Origin: Selaginella tamariscina
Lineage: Eukaryota > Streptophyta > Lycopodiopsida > Selaginellales > Selaginellaceae
Reading direction: 5' to 3'
Length of the DNA stretch: 64,000 nucleotides
Assembly (NCBI GenBank): GCA_003024785.1
Contig: PUQB01000086.1
Span: forward strand, 277,962-341,961
The position numbers and the translations under genes are program-made. Below, piece after piece: positions 54,440-64,000 of this stretch (position 1 is the first letter of the stretch; each line of letters starts with the position of its first letter). Below the pieces are notes generated by a model, which was not told where the DNA came from, did not search any database, and saw only the letters and a list, made by a program, of their open reading frames with translations.

Positions 54440-55545
54440 CAGATGCAAGGAATAGGCCGGGAAATAGGTCTGGAGAGGTTGGAGAGGGCAATTCATCAAG
54501 TAAGTGAATGCAGACTTTCTTTCATTTGGAGTGACGGTGGTTTCATTATGTAGTGAGTGGTAGAACTATTTATCACGGCTTTTGGCAGATGAGACACAAG
54601 TATGGAGTAGTAGAGGTGGACTTGAGGGGAATGCTGTAGGATAGTCATCCAGGAAACAGGTGGTTTAGTGAACCAAATTATATAGGCAAACTTGTACTCG
54701 ATACATGCCAGGAAGTAGAGGTTCATGGAACTTTTAGGCATAATGAATGTAGTAGCCGAGCTGGGAGGCTGTTGTTTTTAGGAACTCAATGTTCAAAGTG
54801 TGCACATATACCTCTGCTCTCTGATTTTCATGACAGAGCGAGAAGACTGTCGAAAGCTACACTACAAAGAGGTGAAAGAGGCAACTTACGTAACATGCGG
54901 AATGATTACATGACGAGCAATGAACGTCTAGACAAGAGCCAAAAAGTTTCAAGAGATAACAGTATCTTGCGACAAGACAATATTTGGCTACGTTTGAGAA
55001 ATGTGGCTCTCTCTGCGAGATGTAGATCACTGCATGACAATTTGCGAGAGTCTCTTGTTCGCAAGGACGTCGGCAAGTTCTGCAAAGATATCATCATTGC
55101 TCATGCATCAGGGAAATTTGAAGGCAACGAAACTGTTTGGCACTTGTTGCTAGATATTGTCCAGCATTTGACACGCAAGAAGCAAGGCATTCGATACCAC
55201 AAAACAACAAAGCAGATTTTCCAAGTTCTAAAAATTGGGGTGGAAGCCGTGTACATAACTTCATCAGCATGAATGTCAAAGGACCAAGTGTATCAAGTAT
55301 AGCCCGGGGATTGAGAACAAAGTTTCATTACCGTGTTGGCATCAATGAGGATAGTTTTCTGAACCTTGCACAATGAGCAATTTCTAATGTGCTTTTGCTG
55401 CAGATACATACAAAGCCAAGATGAGTGCCTTGCAACTTGAAGATGGAACAATGCCAACAATAATAGCAGAGGATGAGACAGCAATAAAACATGCGGTTTG
55501 TTGGGATCAAAGTCGTGACATACTGATTGGATTATGTGGCCAAAG
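54440..55545 (+). pseudogene. Unrecognised protein-coding remnant, possibly transposase-related
   Basis: Higher GC than its surroundings, with connected open stretches on the plus strand. First, reading ISGFWQMRHKYG-like text near 54580, then 54772-55272 (166 residues) with a C-x2-C pair (TQCSKCAHIP), a basic and probably coiled-coil stretch, and a helical segment CRSLHDNLRESLVRKDVGKF. The next part reads NFISMNVKGPSVSSIARGLR in another frame (55137-55376), then LEDGTMPTIIAEDETAIKHA and SRDILIGLCGQR near 55440-55545. The acidic AEDETAI followed by a short strand and GLCG is reminiscent of a DDE-type catalytic strand. Frame changes and stops make it broken. I do not recognise the family. Confidence 0.4.
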
Positions 55546-55868
55546 GTAATTATAAAATTATAAACGTTCTCCGTCATGGAAGCCATGGAAGTAGCAGAGC
55601 CTACACATATGTATATACACATCCATAAGTATATCTTATATATCAGTGTGTATGTGTACCGAGTATATCTTATATATAGCTGAGTGTATGCATCTCTTTT
55701 TCTCTCTCTCTCTCTCTCGATGTACTACTAAGTGTATTTAAATTTGTACTACTAAGTGTATTTGTACACATTAAAATGTATTTAAATATCAAAACTATTA
55801 ATACATGTATCAAATATTGAAAGCACATGTATTAAATTCTATATATATAAATCAAATTAATATGCTAT

Positions 55869-56267
55869 TGTCACGACCTTGTGCAAAGGGCGAAACCTTT
55901 AGAACAAGGGTGGAACCTTGAAAGGAGGAGATTGTATTTAAAAAAGAAATGAATACAAAATGAAACACAAGGCCGAAGACTGGTGTTGAATGATTCTGAG
56001 AAACCTGGAACTGGAACCTGTTTATATATCTGAGGTCCTGAGGATTGTATGGTCCACAACTGGTCTGGAATGTGTGATCCACAACTGGTTTGGAATGTGT
56101 GGTCCACAATTGGTCTGGAACATGCATATGAATATACGCCTTGCTATTGATGGTGTAGTTCAGCATCCAGGATTATACGAACCAGTTGGTTAACACATGT
56201 GTGTGTTAGTCAAAAGGTCTCGGGTTTAAGTCCCGTGAAAGGCAAAAAATAACCCATGATCCTTACA
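55869..56267 (-). repeat. 3' LTR of element A
   Basis: Read on the minus strand it begins TGTAAGGATCATGGG and ends GGTCGTGACA (TG..CA), 399 bp. A purine-rich tract, CGAAGGGGGAGATAG, lies directly upstream of it in element sense (56268-56282), as expected for a polypurine tract. Three short direct repeats with GGTCCACAACTGGTYTGGAA lie at about 56050-56120. Confidence 0.85.
56172..56240 (+). other. tRNA-like sequence inside the LTR of element A
   Basis: On the plus strand, antisense to the element, CAGTTGGTTA resembles the D-arm/A box, and GGTCTCGGGTTTAAGTCCCG forms a variable loop plus T-arm with a CGGG/CCCG stem and B-box-like loop. Spacing resembles a degenerate tRNA (Asn-like) or a tRNA-derived SINE head. 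No full acceptor stem is evident, so it is not called a functional tRNA. Confidence 0.4.
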
Positions 56268-56299
56268 CTATCTCCCCCTTCGATGACGAGCACCGTGCA

Positions 56300-56690
56300 T
56301 CACTGGTCCAGGTTTTGCAGGATATCGTTGATGGAACTCGGCAACAAGATCAGGAGCATGAACAAGATGAGCAGCACCAGGTTTTGCAAGATATGTTGAT
56401 GGAACTCGGCACAAGATCAGGAGCATGAACAAGATGAGCAGCACCAGGTTTTGCAGGATATCGTTGATGGAACTCGGCAACAAGATCAGGAGCATGAACA
56501 AGATGAGCAGCACCAGGTTTTGCAGGATATTGTTGATGGAACTCGGCAACAAGATCAGAAGCATGAACAAGATGAGCAGCAGGCTCCCAAGTGCGTTCGC
56601 CAAGTGGATAACAGATCCAGTCCACGAAATAAGTGCGTTCGCCAGGTGGATAACCGATCCAGTCCACGAAATAGTGAAGTTGACCACGAA
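56300..56690. repeat. Tandem repeats within the chromodomain tail of element A
   Basis: Four copies of an approximately 60-80 bp unit (CAGGTTTTGCAGGATATCGT, TGATGGAACTCGGCAACAAG, GAGCATGAACAAGATGAGCA), followed by two copies of a 42 bp unit (GTGCGTTCGCCAGGTGGATA, CCGATCCAGTCCACGAAATA). They lengthen the C-terminal region of the element's protein. Confidence 0.9.
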
Positions 56691-59256
56691 CAAGTTTGGA
56701 GTCAAGAATTGCAGCAACCTCGAACTCAGGTTCACCAGCAACTGTAACTGGAGGAGGTGGTGGAAGAAGTCGGCCAGGTTCAGAAGGAGCATGATAAGGC
56801 TCCAACAAAGAAACATGGAACACGGGATGGATCCGGATGGTTGGCGGAAGCTCGAGACGAAACGTCACATCAGAGAGTTTTTCAATGATGCGAAATGGCC
56901 CCAAGCGTTGATAGTCCACTTGTCACAGGGACGTGTGGTTGGCCAATGATGCCGGAGGAGCCACACTTGATCACCAATTGTGAATGCTGGAGGAGAGGAA
57001 CAGGAATGATCAGCACTTGTCGTTGCAAATCCCGAGTGCGTTGAAGATGATGCTGCACTTCTTCATGGACTGTCGGAGATGCTCAACACGATCATCGGTA
57101 GCAGTGGTGAGGCCAGGAACCACGGGCAAGCTGTAGGACCAGCGAGGATGAACACCAGAGAACGCAAAAAATGGCGACACACCTATGGATGAGTGTGCCG
57201 TGTTGTTGTACGCGAACTCGGCAGCATGAAGGAGATCGACCCAATCATCTTGCAGATGAGAAATGAAACACGGAGATATTGTTCCAGAGTCTGAATCGTG
57301 CGCTCCGATTGTCCATCTGTTTCAGGATGATGTGTAGTAGACAGCTTCCCGGTGATACGTAGCCGATCTAGGAATCTCCGCCAGAATGCCGAAGTGAACT
57401 GGGGACCTCGATCAGTGACAAGTTCATCAGGAAGACCATGAAGACGGAACACCTCCCGGTACACCAGATCTGCAGCATTAGAACCCAAACATGTCATGTT
57501 GCAGGGAACAAAGTGCGCCATCTTAGAGAACCGATCAACAATGACTAGGACAGCATTAAACCCTTTAGAAGGCGGTAAATCCGTGAGGAAATCCATAGTG
57601 ATGGATGACCATGGCCGCTGAGCAATAGGAAGAGGCTGTAGTAGTCAACCGGTCGATGACGAGGAAGCTTTGTACGCTGGCACGTGTCACAAGATCGCAC
57701 AAATCTCTCAACATACACGCGAAGTCGAGGCCACCAGAACACCCGTTGTACCAGCTCGATCGTCTAGGAGAATACCAAAATGTCCTACATCTGTGTTGTC
57801 ATGGTAGTGTTGGACAGCTCGCAACCTCAGTTCTCCGTCCAGAACATAGATTTGGATGTGGTGGTACAGCAACCCATTATGAAGATGGAAAGCAGCATAA
57901 TCTCGTAGTTGTGACCCTAAAAACAATGGCTGAACTCATCGAACATGTGCAAGAACATCACGAACATTTGATGGTCTCTCCCACTCCAATACAGTCCGGA
58001 CTTTTGCAGGATCCATGTGAACACCTTCAGCTGAAATGATGTACCCCAGGAACTCGACAGATTGCTGACTGAAAGAGCACTTCTCCAACTTGGCAAACAA
58101 GTGGTGCTTTCGGAGCCTCTCCAAGACTAACCGTACATGCCGTTCGTGTTCTTCTCGAGTCTTGGAAAATATTAGGATGTCGTCTAGGTACATGATGACA
58201 AACAAATCCAAGAAGTCCCGGAAAATATCATTAACCATGTGCTGGAACACATCAGGTGCATTTGTCAGGCCGAACGGCATTACTACGTACTCAAAATGTC
58301 CGTAGCGTGTATGAAAAGTTGTTTTCCACTCGTCCCCTTCTCGAATTTGGATGAGATTGTACGCTCCTCTTAAATCGATCTTTGTGAAGTACCGGGCACC
58401 AGAAAGACGTTCGAGCATGTCGGAGACGATGGGAGAGGATACTTGTTTGAAATGGTGACCTTATTCAGATCTCGGTAGTCCACCACGAGCCGGAGACTTT
58501 CATCCTTCTTGGAAATAAAGAATATTGGAGCACCAGCCGGTGATCGTGAATGACAGATAAATCCGGTGACAAGATTCTCCTCAATGTATTTCCTCAATGT
58601 CTCCAACTCTGTTGGTGAGAGACCGTAAATGGGACCGGAGGACGGCTGCTTACCCTCAACGAGATCGATAGGACAGTCGTACTCACGGTGCGGTGGCAAG
58701 GCAGAAGCTTTCTTTTTGTCAAAGATGTCTGCGAAATCGGCATACTGCTTTGGTAAGGCAGGAGGAACAGAAACATCCTTAGCAGAGCAGGGATAGACTT
58801 TCATCGCGAACACGGATGCTGGGTCATGTCGGCTATCTTTCTTGAACTGCTTCAAGGTGATATGCAAGACTCGAAGTGGAGGAGGAACTGGAACAAGATC
58901 AGAATCAAAGAGTGTGGCTAGAGTTGAAACAGCTAGGAAACTGTTCATGAAACATTCTCTCCAACCAGGATTCACCAACTCGATCCACGGTAAACCAAGG
59001 ATAATCGTAGAGTCTAGAATAAAAACAACACTGAAGGAGATGTTGCACACAGCACCGCAAGCAACGACCTCAACGAACTCTGTGTCATTTATTACCGCTT
59101 CAGATTTGATATCTCGTCCATCAATGACCCGTATAGAACCAGGAGTCTTCAAAGGATGTAGACGGATCCCGTGCTTGACAGCAAAATTCTTGTTGATGAA
59201 ATTTGCGTTCGCTCCGCTATTCACGAAAGCTTTACCAGAGAACTCCACCTTTGGTT

Positions 59257-59688
59257 GTCATGACCCGATACAGGATACAGGATTCCGGATACAGGATATG
59301 GGTTGCAGGACTTTCCTACAAGATTCCAGATACAGGATATGGGTTGCAAGACTTTCCTACAGGATATTCCTACCAGGATTCCGAACACAAGATACGGTTG
59401 CAGGATATTCCTACAGGATATGCCACAGGATATGCCTAGAGGATAAGGACATGTGGACTCATCTTAGCCTCTGCATGCATGCAACCACTTTTAGCACTCA
59501 TGCCTAGATTAGCTCTTGGAGTTGTGAGCATAAAAGCTCCGACCTAATTGTTGTACAATCAGTTACTATCAACACCAGTCTTACTACGATCAATCTCGTC
59601 TTGTTTTGTTTTTTGTCTTGCTCCTGAGTCAAGCCTTCCTATTCTTGAAATCCTGTTCTTTTCTTGGTTCCTGGATCGTGGCTTGACA
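59257..59688 (+). repeat. Left LTR of element B
   Basis: Begins TGTCATGACCCGATACAGG and ends GGCTTGACA (TG..CA), 432 bp. The first 200 bp hold tandem copies of a 45 bp unit with GGATACAGGATATGGGTTGC and AGGACTTTCCTACA. An inverted, nearly identical copy runs from about 63635 off the right edge of the window. Confidence 0.85.
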
Positions 59689-61139
59689 GTTTGATAGTAA
59701 ACTGCTTCCATAGCTCTTCATTTTTCAGCTACCTTTTTTTTCCTTGATTCTTTTCCTTCGTTTTCCTCCTTTTTCTTTCATGCTTCATGAGCTGGCTACT
59801 TTGCGCCAAGTGGTCACCGATCTACAAGGTTCCACCAATGTGGCACATGCAGCTGCTGATGCATCCTCCAAGGCTGCTGTGCAGGCTCTCTCTCAGGCAT
59901 CGGTGGTTCCCTCTTCATCAAACTTTTCTTCGGAGCCAAAGGTTAGCATGCCAGAGAAGTTCAGTGGCAATCGTGCCGATTTCCAAGGTTTCCTGAATCA
60001 GATCCGGCTCTTGATCCGCATGCAACCACGCGCTACTCGACTGATGCTCAAAAGGTGGGTCTTTTGGCATCCTTACTAAGTGGATCTCCACGGGCTTGGG
60101 TTGCCCCTTGCTGGAGCGTGACGACCCATTGATGGAAGACTTTGAAGGTTTCGTGGCTGCCTTTGAAGCCTGTTTTGGAGATCCTGATAAGTACCGTTCT
60201 GCATGCACGAAGTTACGGAAGCTCACTCAAGGATCCCGACCAGCTTCCGTCTATGCATCCGAATTTCAGCAACTTTGCACGAACATTCCATGGGACGAGA
60301 CTGCATTGATCGAACACTTCCGTTTTGGGTTGAGGGATGACGTGAAGGACCTTCTCCTTACGTTACCGGATGCCCAAACATTAGCGGAGATCATGCAACA
60401 AGCTGTTCGTTGCGACAACCGTTTGTTCGAGCGTCGTCAGGAAAGATCCCGTCAGTTTCCTGCAAACCAATCCTGCAGCTGTGGTACATGTTCCTGCACC
60501 ACCTTCTGGAGTAGTTCCTATGGAGGTTGAGAAATCCAAGCGTGGCTCTCTTTTCCGCTGCTGAGAAGCAACGTCGCAGTGAGAACCTGTGCTTGTATTG
60601 TGGTGGAGCAGGACACAAGGTGGCAGATTGTCCTATTAAAGCCAGGAACTTCAAGACGCGTGAAGTTGAAGCTGAAGTTCAGTCGGAAAACTCCAATGTC
60701 CACTTCGTCTAGGAGCCGCGAAGTTGGACGTAGGTGCAGGCTCCATTGGTGCTGCTCATACCATCCCATCACTTAAGTTTCCTGTACACATTCATCTTAA
60801 TAATCGAGAGCTCATGGAGTTTGCCTTGTTAGACACTGGTGCAAATGCATGCTTCATGGATGACACTTTTGCAACTCAACATGGCATTTCGGTGGTGAAG
60901 TTGAAGCGTGCAGTTCCTGTAGAGGTGGCCGATGGGCGTCTGATTGCTTCTGGCGCAGTTACCCATGCTACCGAACCTCTCTCCTGCAGTTATGGCACAT
61001 TCAACTGTTCAATTTCCTTCAACTTGATCAAGACTCGGTCGACTCCCATCATTTTGGGCATGCCATGGTTCGTTGTTGCAAATCCGCAGATCGACTGGAG
61101 GTCTAGGACGCTCACGTTTTCCTCTCCGACAGCTAGGAT

Positions 61140-61500
61140 CAATCCTGTACCTTCCTGTGTGCAGGATACATCCTTAGTATCTGAGGCAGTACAAGCTACA
61201 GGATTGACCGTGCCTGTTCCTGTACCAGTGTTGAAGACTCCTCCTCGACAGGATTCACCTCATGTCAGTTCCTCAGCACATCCGCAGGCTCTCTCCACTC
61301 CTGTAAGTTTGCGGTGTCCTGTACAGGGTTCTTCCAATCCTGTATCAGTGTCGAAGGTTCCTCCTCAACAGGATCCACCTCCTGTTGATTCGTCAGCACA
61401 TTCGCAGGCTTTTCCCACTCCTGTGCAACCACGGACTCCTGTACAGGATTCTTCCAATCCTGTACACTCGTCAACATCCACACAGGTTTTTTCCAATCCT
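61140..61500 (+). repeat. Proline/serine-rich tandem repeats between protease and RT of element B
   Basis: About three copies of a 115-125 bp unit coding for text like PPQQDPPPVDSSAHSQAFPT then PVQDSSNPV. The DNA repeats CCTGTACAGGRTTCTTCCAA and CCTCCTCRACAGGATYCACC mark each copy. The CAGGAT motif also dominates the LTR of this element. Confidence 0.85.
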
Positions 61501-62126
61501 GCCTCTTTCTGTTACCCTGCTTCTATTCCACCCCCAAGATCCTTCCTCTTTTTCAGTCACAGCTCCCTCCTTCTCCTCTCCGAGTTCTTACCACTACCAT
61601 GCATGAACTTGCCACTGATCCTGCTCCTTTCCACCTTTTTGCCTTTCAAGTAACTCCTACGTCCTCTTCTACCTTTCCTGTATCCGACTCTCCTGTTTTT
61701 CCTCTCCTTCTCCTTCTCCTCCTTCTTCCTACCATCCAAGTATCACGCCTTTAAGGACGTTTTTGACAAGCACAAGGCTGCAGTTCTTCCTGTTCACAGG
61801 TCCTACGACTGTCCTATTGATCTTGCGAAGGAAAGACTCCACCGTTCGGACCGATTTATGCATTGTCACCCACAGAGTTGGAGGTTCTTCGTCAGTACAT
61901 CGAGGACAACTTGGCATCCGGCTTTATTCGTCACTCAAAGTCCCCTGTAGGAGCGCCTATCTTCTTTGTCAAGAAGAAGGATGGGAGTTTACGTTTGGTT
62001 GTGGACTACAGGGGTTTGAATCAAGTCACCATTCGAATCGGTACCTTGCCATTGATCCCAGAACTTCTCGATCGGCTGCAAGGAGCAAAGGTGTTCACGA
62101 AAGATCGACTTACGAGGGAGGGGCCT

Positions 62127-62669
62127 TGTTAACATACAAAACTTTCCTGTGTGCAGAAAATACTGTTCACAGCGCAGGAAAAGCTTTGCAAGTTAAAGTG
62201 TAGGGATTTCGTCCAATAGAGAGCTCTATATATACACTTATCTCGTTTCTAAGGTCAAGGATAGGATTTTGCTTTGGCCATTACCATGTATAAGCATTCA
62301 CAATACCCCATAAATATGCACTTGCATTACTATATGAATACAAAGAGATAGCAAGTGTGGAGACTTACTTCTCTCCCAAAAATACTCTCTCTCTCATGCA
62401 TTACTCTCCATAGCCTTCATAGCCTTCATAGTCTCTCTCTCTTCCTGCCCTTCCTTGCCCTAACCGTCTCCTGTCCTCCTCCAACCGTCATAACTGTCTG
62501 CTTCCTGCAACCGTAGGATCCTTCCTACCTTGTAGGATTTTTCCTACTGCTGTAGGATTTTTCCTGTACACAGGATATTTCCTACTACTACTTTCCTACA
62601 AGTTACTTCTCCACCGTAGGAAAGTCCTATGTATGCAGTTCCTACATGCTATATTTTTGGCCTCTAACA
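62127..62669 (+). mobile_element. Solo LTR of a third family inserted in the RT region of element B
   Basis: 543 bp beginning TGTTAACATACAAAAC and ending GGCCTCTAACA, so it has TG..CA ends with TGTTA/TAACA inverted tips. Flanked by GGCCT on the left and GACCT on the right, a 5 bp target duplication with one mismatch. It contains a TATATATA box at about 62229 and a (CT)n-rich segment. No internal coding region accompanies it, so it is a solo LTR. Its superfamily is not determined. Confidence 0.85.
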
Positions 62670-63599
62670 GACCTACAACCTTGTACGGATTCGTCCCAAC
62701 GATGAGTGGAAGACTGCCTTTCGTACAAGGTATAGACATTTTGAGTACACGGTAATGCCTTTCGGCCTTACCAATGCTCCAGCCGTGTTCCAACACATGG
62801 TGAATGACATCTTTCGTGACTTCTTGGACCAGTTTGTGGTGATCTACCTCGACGACATCTTGATTTTCTCCAAGGACCAGGCGGCACATGACAAGCATGT
62901 ACGACTAGTTCTAGAGCGGCTTCGCAAGCATGGCCTGTACGCGAAGTTGGAGAAGTGTTTTTCGATAGGGATTCAGTGGAGTTCTTGGGCTACATCATCT
63001 CTCCTGCTGGCTTTTCCATGGACATGCACAAGGTGAAGACCATCGTGGAGTGGGAGAGGCCCAAGTCGGTACGAGATGTACAATGTTTCCTAGGCTTTGC
63101 AAACTTCTACAGGCGGTTCATACAGGACTTCTCCAAGCGTGTACTTCCACTCACGGAACTCACCAAGCGCACGGGGCTTTTCTCTTGGTCCGACAAGGCG
63201 GAACATGCGTTCACACACTCAAGGACGTCTTTACGATAGCTCCGATTTTAGCACATCCTGACCCTTCTCATCCTTTCTTCATTGAAGCAGATGCCTCGGA
63301 TTTTGCAGTAGGATCCGTCCTATCACAAGTTGGAGAAGACAAGTTGCTTCATCCTGTAGCTTTTCACTCTCGTAAGTTCCTATCGGTGGAGATCAATTAC
63401 GAGATTCATAACAAGGAACTCAAGGCCATCGTGGATTCGTTCGAGGAGTGGCAGCATTTCCTGGAAGGTGCTGCACATCCTATACAAGTTCTTACGGATC
63501 ACAAGAACCTGGAGTACTTTCAAACGGCTCGAGTTCTCAGTCGGCGACAGACTAGGTGGGCAGAGTTCTTATCACGTTTTGACAAGAACAAGACAAGAC

Positions 63600-64000
63600 G
63601 TTTTGATAGGAAACAAGACGTTTTGACAGGAAACAAGACAAGAACAAGACAAGACGAGATTGATCGTAGTAAGACTGGTGTTGATAGTAACTGATTGTAC
63701 AACAATTAGGTCGGAGCTTTTATGCTCACAACTCCAAGAGCTAATCTAGGCATGAGTGCTAAAAGTGGTTGCATGCATGCAAAGTGACTGCATGCATGCA
63801 GAGGCTAAGATGAGTCCACATGTCCCTTATCCTCTAGGCATATCCTGTGGCATATCCTGTAGGAATATCCTGCAACCGTAATCCTGTGTCCGGAATCCTG
63901 GTAGGAATATCCTGTAGGAAAGTCCTGCAACCCATATCCTGTATCCGGAATCCTGTAGGAAAGTCCTGCAACCCATATCCTGTATCCGGAATCCTGTATT
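63600..64000 (-). repeat. Inverted copy of the element B LTR, cut by the window edge
   Basis: From about 63635 to the end the sequence is the reverse complement of 59260-59640, nearly identical apart from a roughly 20 bp duplication around GCATGCATGC at 63769-63797. It lacks the last roughly 50 bp of the left LTR. Just before it (63575-63655) lie short repeats of AAACAAGACGTTTTGACAGG. Confidence 0.88.

Larger units (their letters stand above)
55869..59256 (-). mobile_element. Ty3/gypsy LTR retrotransposon A (chromovirus-like), broken and interrupted
   Basis: A minus-strand element with its 3' LTR at 55869-56267 and, upstream in its own sense, a chromodomain-type tail (about 56350-56920, FEVAAILDSKLVRGQLHYFV), integrase core and zinc-binding region (about 57183-57742, HPETDGQSERTIQT; CDTCQR), reverse transcriptase (about 57936-58600, [21 protein letters not shown]) and protease (about 58950-59248). 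The order PR-RT-IN-chromodomain is that of Ty3/gypsy chromoviruses. Its gag end and 5' LTR are not seen, because element B is inserted at 59257. Open frames are in several pieces, so it is a fossil with multiple breaks, but text is well preserved, suggesting moderate to young age. Confidence 0.92.
59257..63575 (+). mobile_element. Ty3/gypsy LTR retrotransposon B, nested in element A, broken
   Basis: A plus-strand element with left LTR 59257-59688, gag (about 59760-60530), a CCHC zinc knuckle (about 60590-60632, CLYCGGAGHKVADC), protease (about 60800-61110, LLDTGANACFMDD), a Pro/Ser-rich repeated linker (61140-61500), reverse transcriptase (about 61860-62126 and 62670-63100, split by a solo LTR) and RNase H (about 63250-63570, FFIEADASDFAVGSVLSQVG). 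No integrase is seen before the sequence turns into an inverted LTR copy at about 63600. Coding is in several pieces, so it is broken. LTR copies are very alike, implying a young insertion. Confidence 0.9.

Overview
The window is nuclear DNA of a land plant. Its genes have many short introns with GT..AG borders, and their products belong to plant-type families: RibBA, a membrane-anchored GH9 cellulase, a heteroglycan-type GH31 glucosidase, a UBP5/8-type deubiquitinase, a PLS-class PPR protein and a CMP-sialic-acid-transporter-like carrier. Gene density is high (about fourteen recognisable host genes in the first 52 kb) and introns are mostly 50-400 bp. Introns and spacers are full of (TG)n, (GA)n and (TA)n tracts. 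A compact seedless plant is my inference from the PPR style and gene compactness; the sequence does not prove the lineage.

Layout. 0-8.5 kb: 3' end of RibBA (+), a class II DnaJ (+), and a GH9 endoglucanase (-). 10-15.5 kb: the NatA auxiliary subunit NAA15 (-), head to head with a UCH deubiquitinase (+). 17.6-20 kb: a secreted ML-domain lipid-binding protein (+) and a ZC2HC zinc-finger protein (+). 20.4-21.2 kb: a compound satellite. 22.3 kb: an intronless GNA1 acetyltransferase in an AT-rich island bracketed by inverted repeats. 23.2-29 kb: a GH31 glucosidase (-), head to head with a NOT4 RING/RRM/CCCH E3 ligase (+, 29.5-33.6 kb). 35.9-39 kb: a USP deubiquitinase (-). 39-43.4 kb: AT-rich DNA and a minisatellite block. 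43.4-44.8 kb: a divergent pair of secreted eight-cysteine proteins. 44.9-47.2 kb: a PPR gene. 47.8 kb: an intronless GDSL esterase. 49.4-52.2 kb: an intact 14-exon nucleotide-sugar transporter. 54.4-55.5 kb: an unrecognised, possibly transposase-related coding remnant. 55.9-64 kb: nested Ty3/gypsy-type elements, one carrying a solo LTR of a third family.

Two things shape how the annotation should be read. First, many host exons, otherwise well conserved, lose frame by one or two bases, often at short homopolymers. Because this affects at least ten unrelated genes, I read it mainly as uncorrected sequence error rather than gene death; the GH9, GNA1 and transporter genes are cleanly open. Second, the window carries several repeat families that are not obvious from coding analysis: a three-copy inverted-repeat MITE family, minisatellites inside introns and transposon coding regions, and inverted rather than direct LTR copies around the last element.

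Functionally the genes are mostly housekeeping: riboflavin synthesis, chaperoning, protein N-acetylation, ubiquitin removal (UCH, USP) and attachment (NOT4), wall and glucan hydrolysis (GH9, GH31), and UDP-GlcNAc and nucleotide-sugar supply (GNA1, transporter). No operon-like arrangement is seen. Three divergent gene pairs (NAA15/UCH, GH31/NOT4, the 8-Cys pair) probably share promoter regions.
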